Assembly (NCBI RefSeq): GCF_013155295.1
Contig: NZ_JABJXT010000012.1
Location: 62,001-126,000 of the forward strand
Origin: Pseudogemmobacter hezensis
GTDB taxonomy: Bacteria; Pseudomonadota; Alphaproteobacteria; Rhodobacterales; Rhodobacteraceae
DNA length: 64,000 nt
Direction: 5' to 3'
Notes under the pieces: generated by a model
Told to the model about the DNA's origin: nothing
The model's input: the letters and a program-made list of their open reading frames with translations, nothing else
Database searches by the model: none
Shown here: positions 16,543 through 23,814 of the stretch, piece after piece
How the letters are laid out: each line of letters starts with the position of its first letter
How positions within the stretch are numbered: the stretch's first letter is position 1
Made by a program: the position numbers and the translations under genes

Positions 16543-17282
16543 CCGCTCAGGCATTTTCGGCCCAGACCGCCACCGCGATTGCGGTATCCGGCCTTTCGGC
16601 AGGCTATGACGGCGTCCAGGTGCTGCATGACATCAGCTTTACCCTTCAGAAGGGCGAGGCGGTGGCGCTTTTGGGGCGCAACGGCTCGGGCAAATCGACG
16701 CTTGCCACCGCGCTTTTCGGAATGGAGCCGCAGGTCTCTGGTCAGATCACCATTCATGGTGCGGATGTAACGGGCTGGGCCAGCCATCGCATCGCCCGCC
16801 AGGGCATTGCGTTGGTGCCCCAGGGGCGGGGCGTATTCCCCGATCTGACGGTTGAGGAAAATCTCGACATGGCCGCATTGTGGAGCCGCAAACAGCCCTG
16901 CCGCAGCTGGACACGCGAAAGGGTTTTCGACAGCTTCCCGCGCCTGGCTGAGCGTCGCCGTTTCCACTCGGCCTCGCTCAGCGGTGGCGAGCGGCAGTTG
17001 CTGGCGATTGCCCGGGCGCTGCTGACCCAGGCCCAGACGATTGTGCTGGATGAGCCAAGCGAGGGCCTCTCGCCCCGCGCGATTGAAGAGGTGATCATCG
17101 GCACCGTCGGCCAGTTGAAAAGCGAGGGTTACACGCTGCTGATCGCCGAGCAGAACATGACCATGGCGCTGCAACTGGCCGAGCGGGTGCTGATCCTGGA
17201 TCACGGCACGCTGGTCCATGACGGCGGATCGGCGGCGTTTCTGGCCGATGAGGCCCTGCAACGCGAACATCTGGGGCTGTAA
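16539..17282 (+). CDS. livF: LivF-type ABC transporter ATP-binding protein
   Basis: A 247-residue ATPase with Walker A LLGRNGSGKSTL, the LivF-typical VPQGRGVFPDLTVEENL, signature LSGGERQLLAIARAL, Walker B IVLDEPSEGLSP and IAEQNM in place of the switch-histidine region. It overlaps the LivG-type gene by four bases and is followed three bases later by the dehydrogenase gene. Transport and catabolism are therefore one transcriptional unit. Confidence 0.88.
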   Translation: MTAQAFSAQTATAIAVSGLSAGYDGVQVLHDISFTLQKGEAVALLGRNGSGKSTLATALFGMEPQVSGQITIHGADVTGWASHRIARQGIALVPQGRGVFPDLTVEENLDMAALWSRKQPCRSWTRERVFDSFPRLAERRRFHSASLSGGERQLLAIARALLTQAQTIVLDEPSEGLSPRAIEEVIIGTVGQLKSEGYTLLIAEQNMTMALQLAERVLILDHGTLVHDGGSAAFLADEALQREHLGL

Positions 17283-17285
17283 GCG

Positions 17286-18233
17286 ATGGCACGGATCTGG
17301 ATCCTTGGCGGCGGGCTGGTCGGATGCGGCTGGGCTGCGGCCTTTGCCGGGGGCGGCCATCAGGTGGTGGTGATCGACCCCGCACCTGAGCTTGCCACCC
17401 GCCTTGCCCGTGTCTGGGCCGAAGGGCAGCAGGCGCTGGCGCAGCTGGGCCGGCTTGTCCCCGCGCCCCAGGCCCCTGTCCCGGTGGTCAGTGCCGCTGA
17501 CGCAGGCCCCGCCCCCGATCTGGTGCAAGAGGCACTGCCGGAACAGCTGGCGCTGAAGGTGCCCGCGCTGGCGGCGCTGGAGCCGCATCTGCGCCCTGAC
17601 ACGGTGATCGCCTCTTCCTCATCGGGGCTTGATCCGGCGCAGATCGCGGCGGCCCTGCAGCGCCCCGAACGGCTGGTGATCGGTCACCCCTGCACGCCGC
17701 CCTATCTGATGCCCGTCGTCGAGATCTGCGGCGCCGCGGGCACTGAGCCGGCCGCGCTTGACGAGGCAGAGGCGCTTTACAAAAGCCTTGGCAAGACCGT
17801 CCTGCGGCTGAACCGCCCTATTGCGGGCCATCTGGTCAACCGTCTGCAGGCGGCTTTGTGGCGCGAAGCGGTGCATCTGGCGGCCGAGGGCGTCGCCAGC
17901 CTTGGCGATATAGAACTTGCGGTCAATGAGGGCCTTGCGCCGCGCTGGTGCTTTGTCGGCCCGACCGGGGTGTTCCATCTGGCCGGGGCCGAGGGCGGGC
18001 TGCAACGCTGCCTTGACGCGCTAGGCCCCGAGTTCGAGCGCTGGTGGGATGAACTGGGCACCCCCCGCCTAGATCCCTGGACCCGGCAGATCCTGGTCCA
18101 GGGCATGGCCGCGCATGACCCCCGCCCCGTCGCGCAGATCGCGCAGGACCGCGACCAGCGCCTCTCGCGCCTGCTGACCTATCTGCAGGCAAACACCGTT
18201 TCGGCGCCCGACGCCCCAGAGCACCCGCGCTGA
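17286..18233 (+). CDS. 3-hydroxyacyl-CoA dehydrogenase-like NAD-dependent oxidoreductase (lambda-crystallin/carnitine dehydrogenase group)
   Basis: A 315-residue two-domain dehydrogenase. The N-terminal Rossmann fold shows the dinucleotide loop GGGLVGCGW (residues 8-16). The middle carries SSSSGLDP and GHPCTPPYLMPVVEICG, the pattern of the lambda-crystallin, L-gulonate and carnitine dehydrogenase group, and the all-alpha C-terminal domain follows from NRPIAGHLVNRLQAALWREA. It should oxidise the hydroxyl of a 3-hydroxy acid rather than a CoA ester, judging by the short length. Three bases after the LivF-type gene, it belongs to the same operon. The substrate in this pathway is unknown. Confidence 0.75.
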   Translation: MARIWILGGGLVGCGWAAAFAGGGHQVVVIDPAPELATRLARVWAEGQQALAQLGRLVPAPQAPVPVVSAADAGPAPDLVQEALPEQLALKVPALAALEPHLRPDTVIASSSSGLDPAQIAAALQRPERLVIGHPCTPPYLMPVVEICGAAGTEPAALDEAEALYKSLGKTVLRLNRPIAGHLVNRLQAALWREAVHLAAEGVASLGDIELAVNEGLAPRWCFVGPTGVFHLAGAEGGLQRCLDALGPEFERWWDELGTPRLDPWTRQILVQGMAAHDPRPVAQIAQDRDQRLSRLLTYLQANTVSAPDAPEHPR

Positions 18234-18285
18234 TCACAGCGCCGGATCTGAGACATCAGGCCCGCAGAGGAAAGAGAAACAGACC

Positions 18286-19146
18286 ATGACGCATCCTTAC
18301 CGCGACCTTCGTTATCTGCGCGTTCCGGTTCCTGACCTTCAGGCGGCGGCGGGTTTTGCATCCGGCATCTTCGGCCTGCAACGCGCCGATGAGGACGACC
18401 GCACCATCCGTTTCCGCTCGGACGACCGCAATTATGCGCTGTGCTACACGCTCGACGATGGCCCCGCCGCCGTGGCGCTGACGGTTGCTAACCGTGAGGA
18501 TCTGGCGGGGGCCATGACCCGCCTTGCCCGCTGGCAGCCCCGGATGCTGGATGATGACGAGGCCCTCGCCCGCCAGGTCAAGGCCGGGCTGGCGGTCACC
18601 GCCCCGAATGGCATCACGGTCGAGCTGGTCTGGCGGCCGCTGACCTCTGGCTGGCGCTATCACGGGCCGCGCGATGCGGGCATCACCGGGTTTCAGGCGG
18701 TGCAGCTGGCCTGCACCGACCTGTCCGCAAATGAGGTCTTCTGGACCGACGGCATCGGCGCGCGCATCTCTGACTGGGCGGGCGACGCGGCCTTCCTGGC
18801 GATTGATGACGCCCATCACCGCATCTCGCTTTACCCGTCGCAGCGCGACGGCATCCTTGGTGCGGTCTGGGCGGTCGAGGGGCTGAACAATGTGATGCAG
18901 GGCTGGTATCACTTCCAGCGCTCTCAGGTTCCCGTGATCCACGGCCCGGGCCGCCAGCCCACCTCAAACGCGATTTTCGTCACTGCCGAAGCGCCGCAGG
19001 GGATCTATTTCAGCTACGCCGCCGAAACCGAGGAAGGGCCGCAGATCGCGGCACGGGGGCCCCGCCAGTTCGCAAACCAGACATGGTCACACGACGCCTG
19101 GGGCTCGCTGTGCCATGCCCCGGAATTCGGAGGGAAAGAAGCATGA
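18286..19146 (+). CDS. VOC-superfamily protein, extradiol-dioxygenase fold lacking the metal ligands
   Basis: A 286-residue protein with two VOC domains, closely parallel to its neighbour at 19143-20003 (both have RYHG.RDAGITGF and the HGPGRQPTS or FGPGRHPTS segment). Aligned by eye against that neighbour, the three positions expected to bind iron or manganese in type I extradiol dioxygenases are A138, W195 and S243 here instead of His, His and Glu. It is therefore unlikely to be an independent dioxygenase. It may be a structural or substrate-binding partner of the second VOC protein, since the genes overlap (ATGA) and have equal length. AGGAAAGAG precedes the start. Confidence 0.72.
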   Translation: MTHPYRDLRYLRVPVPDLQAAAGFASGIFGLQRADEDDRTIRFRSDDRNYALCYTLDDGPAAVALTVANREDLAGAMTRLARWQPRMLDDDEALARQVKAGLAVTAPNGITVELVWRPLTSGWRYHGPRDAGITGFQAVQLACTDLSANEVFWTDGIGARISDWAGDAAFLAIDDAHHRISLYPSQRDGILGAVWAVEGLNNVMQGWYHFQRSQVPVIHGPGRQPTSNAIFVTAEAPQGIYFSYAAETEEGPQIAARGPRQFANQTWSHDAWGSLCHAPEFGGKEA

Positions 19147-20003
19147 TCGAGCTGAAGGATGTCGTCTATTGCCGCCTTGGCACCCGCGATCTGGCGGGAT
19201 CGGAATGGTTCGCGCTGAACATTCTTGGCCTGCAGGTGTCCGAGCGCCGCAAGGGCTCTACCTATTTCAAATCGAATGAGCGCGAGCATACGCTGTGCTA
19301 TTTCGAGGGCGACCCGGATGATCAGGTGACCGCCTTCGAACTGGGCAGCCATGACGATCTGCAACGCGCCGCCGCGACGCTGGAAAGCCTGGGGCACCGG
19401 GTTCATTATGGCTCGGCGGTGGAATGCGATGCCCGCCATGTGCGCGAGTTCATCCGCTTTAATGACCCCACCGGCAATGGGATCGAGTTCGTGGTGCGCC
19501 CGGCGGTGTCGGGCCTGCGCTATCACGGCACCCGCGATGCCGGGATCACCGGCTTCAGCCATGTCGGCCTTTGCACCACCAATGCCGAGCGCGACGAGGC
19601 CTTCTGGACCCAGGTCTGCAATGCCCGCGTCTCTGACCGGATCGGTGATGCGCCCCTGATGCGGCTGGGCACGATCCACCATTCGATCGCGCTGTTTCCT
19701 TACCACAAATCCGGCATCCAGCACATCAACCACCAGGTCGAAAGTGCCGATGACATCCAGCGCAGCTTCAACTTTGTGCGCGACAATCAGGTGAATATCA
19801 CCTTCGGCCCGGGGCGGCATCCGACCTCTTCGGCGCAGTTCCTTTACTTCACCGGGCCCGAGGGGATGACCTTCGAATATTCCACCGGGGTCTGCGAAAT
19901 CCATGACGAGCCGCTCTGGCGCGACCGTCAGTTCCACTTTGAGCCCAAGGGCTTTTGCCATTGGGGCGCAAAGCCCAATATCGCCGCATTCAGGGACGAA
20001 TAA
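19143..20003 (+). CDS. VOC-family extradiol ring-cleavage dioxygenase
   Basis: A 286-residue two-domain protein of the type I extradiol dioxygenase group. The C-terminal domain holds the metal triad: H140 in GFSHVGL, H197 in HINHQVES and E245 in GMTFEYS, aligned by eye to the family pattern. The GMTFEYSTG ending resembles the G-EVEYG motif of catechol dioxygenases. The start at 19143 overlaps the preceding VOC stop; an in-frame extension to 19083 lies inside that gene and is rejected. It is the probable meta-cleavage step of the pathway, opening a catechol-type ring for the downstream aldehyde dehydrogenase. The exact catechol is unknown; homoprotocatechuate is one candidate. Confidence 0.75.
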   Translation: MIELKDVVYCRLGTRDLAGSEWFALNILGLQVSERRKGSTYFKSNEREHTLCYFEGDPDDQVTAFELGSHDDLQRAAATLESLGHRVHYGSAVECDARHVREFIRFNDPTGNGIEFVVRPAVSGLRYHGTRDAGITGFSHVGLCTTNAERDEAFWTQVCNARVSDRIGDAPLMRLGTIHHSIALFPYHKSGIQHINHQVESADDIQRSFNFVRDNQVNITFGPGRHPTSSAQFLYFTGPEGMTFEYSTGVCEIHDEPLWRDRQFHFEPKGFCHWGAKPNIAAFRDE

Positions 20004-20005
20004 GC

Positions 20006-20677
20006 ATGGAAGCGCTTGCAAAAACCGTGCGTATCTCTGCGCGCTCGCTGGGACGGGCGGGGCTGGTCCATGCTTACGGCCATTGCTCGGCCCGGGTGGA
20101 TGCGGATCACTTCCTGGTCTGCCCGGCGCGACCGATGGCGCAGATCCTGCCCGGCGAGGCCTGCACCCTGGTTCCGGTGCGCGGTGCCCTGCCAGAGGGC
20201 GTGTTGGGCGAGGTGCGGCTGCATCAGCAGATCTATCAGCGCAGGCCCGATTGCGGCGGCGTGATCCGCTTCATGGGGCCGAATGTGATGGCGCTGGCAG
20301 CCCTTGGCCGCGTGCCCGCGATGCGCCACGGCTTTGGCACCTATTTCGCGCCGAAGGTGGGGCTTTGGGATGATATCCAGCTGATCCGCGACGAGGAAAA
20401 GGCCGTCGGCGCGATTGATGCGATGGGGGCCAGCGCGGGCCTTCTGATGCGCGGCAATGGCGGCGTGGTGGCGGGGGAAAGCCTTGAAGAGGCCACGGGC
20501 CTTGCCTTCTACCTGGATGACATGTGCCGCATCGAGCTGGCAGCCCTGGCCGCCGGGCTGGCCGATACGCCTGAGATTTCCGCCGAAGATGCCCAGACCC
20601 GCGCCACCCGCGCCGGGCGGATCTTCGGGCGGATGTGGGATCACCTGACCTTTGGTGACCCGGAAAAGACTGCGTGA
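20006..20677 (+). CDS. Class II aldolase/adducin-fold protein lacking zinc-binding histidines
   Basis: A 223-residue class II aldolase/adducin-like protein (ISARSLGRAGLVHAYGHCSAR opening; GEVRLHQQIYQRRPDCGGVI). The usual HTH-type zinc pair is replaced by R88 and M90 (VIRFMGPN). The later NHG histidine is G152 (RGNGGVV). The family acid residue is retained as E69. Catalysis by the standard zinc enediolate route looks impossible. Members of this fold also include 3,4-dihydroxyphthalate decarboxylase-type enzymes, so a decarboxylase or isomerase role filling the missing HpaF/HpaG steps is conceivable but unproven. The start at 20006 is two bases after the VOC stop region; an extension to 19955 overlaps that gene and is rejected. 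Confidence 0.7.
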   Translation: MEALAKTVRISARSLGRAGLVHAYGHCSARVDADHFLVCPARPMAQILPGEACTLVPVRGALPEGVLGEVRLHQQIYQRRPDCGGVIRFMGPNVMALAALGRVPAMRHGFGTYFAPKVGLWDDIQLIRDEEKAVGAIDAMGASAGLLMRGNGGVVAGESLEEATGLAFYLDDMCRIELAALAAGLADTPEISAEDAQTRATRAGRIFGRMWDHLTFGDPEKTA

Positions 20678-20690
20678 AAGGAAGTTTGCC

Positions 20691-22145
20691 GTGACCACCT
20701 ATCTTAATTTCATCGACGGCCAGTTCGTCAAAGGCTCTGCCACGCCTTTCGCCAATCATTTCCCGACCACGGGCGAGGTGATCGGCGAGGTTTCGGCCGC
20801 CGGCCGCGCCGAGGTGGATGCCGCTGTCGGGGCCGCGAAAGCCGCGCTGAAAGGCCCCTGGGGCCGTATGCCCCTGGCCGAGCGCGTGGCGTTTTTGCGC
20901 AAGCTCGCCGATGGGATCAACGCCCGCTTTGACGAGTTCCTGGCCGCCGAGATCCGCGACACCGGCAAGCCGCGCTCGATTGCCAGCCATATCGACATTC
21001 CGCGCGGCGCGGCGAATTTCAACGTCTTTGCCGATCAGATCCTGACCGCCTCGACCGAGACCTTCGAGATGGCCACGCCGGATGGCGCGGGTGCGCTGAA
21101 CTATGCGCTGCGCCTGCCGCGTGGGGTGATCGGGGTGGTGTGCCCCTGGAACCTGCCGCTTTTGCTGATGACCTGGAAGGTCGCGCCCGCGCTGGCCTGC
21201 GGCAATACGGTGGTGGTGAAACCCTCTGAGGAAACCCCGGCCACCGCCACGCTTTTGGGCGAGGTGATGAATGCCGTCGGCATCCCGCCCGGCGTCTATA
21301 ACGTGGTTCACGGCCATGGCCCCGATGCCGCGGGCGAATTCCTGACCTCGCATCCCGATGTCGATGGCATCACCTTCACCGGCGAGACCCGCACGGGTGA
21401 GGCGATCATGCGGGCGGCGGCCAATGGCGTGCGCCCCGTCTCGCTGGAGCTGGGCGGCAAAAATGCGGGCATCGTCTTTGACGACGCCGATCTTGCCCTG
21501 ACGCTGGAAGGCCTTGGCCGCGCGTGTTTTGCCAATACCGGGCAGGTCTGCCTTGGGACCGAACGTATCTATGTCCAGCGCGATATCTTTGACCGCTTCG
21601 CCGAGGGCCTGGCCGCCAAAGCCGCCGCCTATCGCTTCGGCGATCCCTTTGACACGGCAACCACCATGGGCACGGTGATCTCAGCCGAGCATCGCGCCAA
21701 GGTTCTGTCCTATTATGAAAAGGCACGCCAGGGCGGGGCAACCGCGCTTGCAGGCGGCGGCGTGCCTGAGGTTGCGGGCTATAGCGGCGGCTATTGGGTG
21801 CAGCCCACCGTCTGGACCGGGCTTTCCCAGGATCACCCGGTGGTGCGCGAAGAGATCTTCGGCCCCTGCACCGCGCTGATCCCCTTTGACAGCGAGGAAG
21901 AGGCCTGCGCCCTGGCCAATGACACGCCCTATGGCCTTGCGACCTCGATCTGGACCACCAATCTGGGCCGCGCGCATCGCACCGCGAGAAGCGTCGAGGT
22001 CGGCATCTCCTGGGTGAATTCCTGGTTCCTGCGCGATCTGCGCACGCCATTTGGCGGCGCGAAAGCCAGCGGCATCGGCCGTGAGGGCGGGATCCACTCG
22101 CTCGAATTCTATACCGAATTGCGCAACGTCTGCATCAAACTCTGA
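20691..22145 (+). CDS. NAD-dependent aldehyde dehydrogenase (HpaE / hydroxymuconic-semialdehyde dehydrogenase type)
   Basis: A 484-residue aldehyde dehydrogenase. The GTG at 20691 is chosen: AAGGAAG lies just upstream and the protein then opens MTTYLNFIDGQFV as in this family; the alternative GTG at 20652 lies within the previous gene. Catalytic residues are N154 (CPWN), E253 (LELGGK) and C287 (NTGQVCLG). It resembles the enzymes that oxidise hydroxymuconic or 5-carboxymethyl-2-hydroxymuconic semialdehyde after extradiol cleavage. It sits between the aldolase-fold gene and the hydratase, matching the order of steps in a meta pathway. Confidence 0.82.
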   Translation: MTTYLNFIDGQFVKGSATPFANHFPTTGEVIGEVSAAGRAEVDAAVGAAKAALKGPWGRMPLAERVAFLRKLADGINARFDEFLAAEIRDTGKPRSIASHIDIPRGAANFNVFADQILTASTETFEMATPDGAGALNYALRLPRGVIGVVCPWNLPLLLMTWKVAPALACGNTVVVKPSEETPATATLLGEVMNAVGIPPGVYNVVHGHGPDAAGEFLTSHPDVDGITFTGETRTGEAIMRAAANGVRPVSLELGGKNAGIVFDDADLALTLEGLGRACFANTGQVCLGTERIYVQRDIFDRFAEGLAAKAAAYRFGDPFDTATTMGTVISAEHRAKVLSYYEKARQGGATALAGGGVPEVAGYSGGYWVQPTVWTGLSQDHPVVREEIFGPCTALIPFDSEEEACALANDTPYGLATSIWTTNLGRAHRTARSVEVGISWVNSWFLRDLRTPFGGAKASGIGREGGIHSLEFYTELRNVCIKL

Positions 22146-22158
22146 AAGGCCCAGTCCC

Positions 22159-22941
22159 ATGTTGACCGAAGAAGAACGCGCCCGGGCTGTAGCGGGCCTC
22201 TTGGAAAGCCACCGCACGAAAATCCAGGGCGAGCGCCCCTCGGTGTTGTTCCCCAATATCGAGATCGCCGACAGCTATGCGATCTCCTCGGCGGTGGCCG
22301 AGGCGAAGGTGAAAGCCGGGGCGAAGATCATCGGCCATAAGATCGGCCTGACCTCAAAGGCGATGCAGGCGGCCTCAAAGATCGACGAGCCGGACTACGG
22401 CTATATGTTCGACGATCTGGTGCTGGCCGATGGCGCGAAAGTGCAGTTTGAGGATTTCTGCGTGCCGCGCGTCGAGCCAGAGCTGACCTTCGTGCTGAAA
22501 GAGCCGCTGCGGGGCCCGAATGTCGGGCTGGTCGATGTGCTGCGCGCTACCGAATGGGTGATCCCCTCAATCGAGATCATCGACGCCCGCGTGACAGAGC
22601 CGCGCAAGATCTTTGACACCGTGGCCGACAATGGCGCGGCGGCGGGGCTGGTGCTGGGCGGCCGCCCGGTGCGCCCGACCGATATCGACCTGCGGTGGGC
22701 GGGGGCGATTTTCTACCGCAACTCTGAGATCGAAGAGACCGGGCTTGCCGCCGGTGTGTTGGGGCATCCGGCGATGGCGGTGGCCTGGCTTGCCAACAAG
22801 CTCGCACCCTTCGGTGTGACGCTGGAGCCGGGGCATATGCTGCTTTCGGGCAGCTTCACCCGCCCGGTCTGGGCGAAGAAGGGCGACACGCTGCATGCCG
22901 ATTTCGGGCCGCTCGGCTCGGTCGCGGTTCAGTTCGTGTGA
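22159..22941 (+). CDS. hpaH: 2-oxo-hept-3-ene-1,7-dioate hydratase-like (HpaH/4-oxalocrotonate hydratase family)
   Basis: A 260-residue member of the HpaH/DmpE hydratase family. The segment IIGHKIGLTSKAMQ is strongly characteristic, and VEPELTFVL supplies acidic metal ligands. GDTLHADFGPLGSVAVQFV is the usual C-terminus. It adds water to a 2-oxo-alkenoate to give a 4-hydroxy-2-oxo acid, the substrate of the following aldolase. The ATG at 22159 is selected, with GAAAGG upstream; an in-frame extension to 22051 lies within the dehydrogenase gene. The family is confident; the chain length of the substrate is not. Confidence 0.82.
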   Translation: MLTEEERARAVAGLLESHRTKIQGERPSVLFPNIEIADSYAISSAVAEAKVKAGAKIIGHKIGLTSKAMQAASKIDEPDYGYMFDDLVLADGAKVQFEDFCVPRVEPELTFVLKEPLRGPNVGLVDVLRATEWVIPSIEIIDARVTEPRKIFDTVADNGAAAGLVLGGRPVRPTDIDLRWAGAIFYRNSEIEETGLAAGVLGHPAMAVAWLANKLAPFGVTLEPGHMLLSGSFTRPVWAKKGDTLHADFGPLGSVAVQFV

Positions 22942-22948
22942 GGGTGTG

Positions 22949-23719
22949 ATGGTGATCGAGGCCCCCCGCAACACGTTCAAGCGCCGCCTGCTGGCGGGTG
23001 AGGCGCTGCATGGCCTTTGGCTGTCGCTGGCCAGCCCGGTCTCATCCGAGGCGCTTTCGCTGATCGGCTTCGACTGGCTTTTGTTCGATACTGAACATGC
23101 GGCGATTGACCTGGGCGCGGTGCAGCCCCTGCTGCAGGCTGCGGCGGCCGGGGCCTCATCCCCGGTGGTGCGCCCGGCCTGGAATGACAAGGTGCTGATC
23201 AAACGGGCGCTGGACATGGGGGCGCAGACGCTGCTGATCCCCTTTGTCGAAACCCCCGAAGAGGCCGCCGCCGCTGTCGCCGCCACCCGCTATCCGCCCG
23301 GCGGTATCCGGGGCGTGGCAGGCGGCACCCGCGCCAGCCGTTTCGGCCTGACATCCGATTACTTCCAGGTGGCCGATCAGGAGATCTGCGTTCTTGTGCA
23401 GCTTGAGACCACTGCCGCCCTTACCCGTCTTGAGGAGATCGCGGCGGTGCCTGGTGTCGATGGCATCTTTATCGGCCCCTCAGATCTTTCGGCCTCGATG
23501 GGGTTTCTGGGCCGCCCCGGCGCGCCCGAGGTGCAAAGGGTGCTGCAGGACACGGCAGCGCGCATCCGCAATACCGGCAAGGCCGCCGGTATTCTGGCCA
23601 CTAACCCCGAGGATGCGAGGCGCTATCTCGACTGGGGATATTCCTTCGTTGCGGGGGCGGTTGATCTGGGTCTGTTGCTGAAAGCTGCGGGCGAGACCTT
23701 GTCCCGGATGCGGGCATAA
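22949..23719 (+). CDS. hpaI: HpaI/HpcH-family 4-hydroxy-2-oxo acid aldolase
   Basis: A 256-residue class II pyruvate aldolase. Residues matching the known HpaI active site are H50 (FDTEH), R75 (VVRP), E153 (QLE) and D179 (GPSDL). It cleaves 4-hydroxy-2-oxo acids to pyruvate and an aldehyde such as succinic semialdehyde, the last step of the meta pathway. The start at 22949 gives LLFDTEH the usual position; a longer frame from 22895 is inside the hydratase gene. It is the final gene of the operon, followed by a clear terminator at 23757-23793. Confidence 0.85.
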   Translation: MVIEAPRNTFKRRLLAGEALHGLWLSLASPVSSEALSLIGFDWLLFDTEHAAIDLGAVQPLLQAAAAGASSPVVRPAWNDKVLIKRALDMGAQTLLIPFVETPEEAAAAVAATRYPPGGIRGVAGGTRASRFGLTSDYFQVADQEICVLVQLETTAALTRLEEIAAVPGVDGIFIGPSDLSASMGFLGRPGAPEVQRVLQDTAARIRNTGKAAGILATNPEDARRYLDWGYSFVAGAVDLGLLLKAAGETLSRMRA

Positions 23720-23756
23720 GCCCGCGCCGTCACGCTGTAGGCCGCTGATAAAAAGC

Positions 23757-23793
23757 CAACAGGCAGCCCCGCCGGACTGCCTGTTGATGTTTT
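23757..23793. terminator. Bidirectional intrinsic terminator
   Basis: Stem CAACAGGCAG (23757-23766) and CTGCCTGTTG (23777-23786), ten-base loop, followed by TGTTTT on the plus strand. A run of A residues precedes it (from 23750), giving U residues when read the other way. It can end both the catabolic operon and the convergent gene at 23815. Confidence 0.85.
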
Positions 23794-23814
23794 CACAAAT
23801 GGCGCGGGCCTGCC

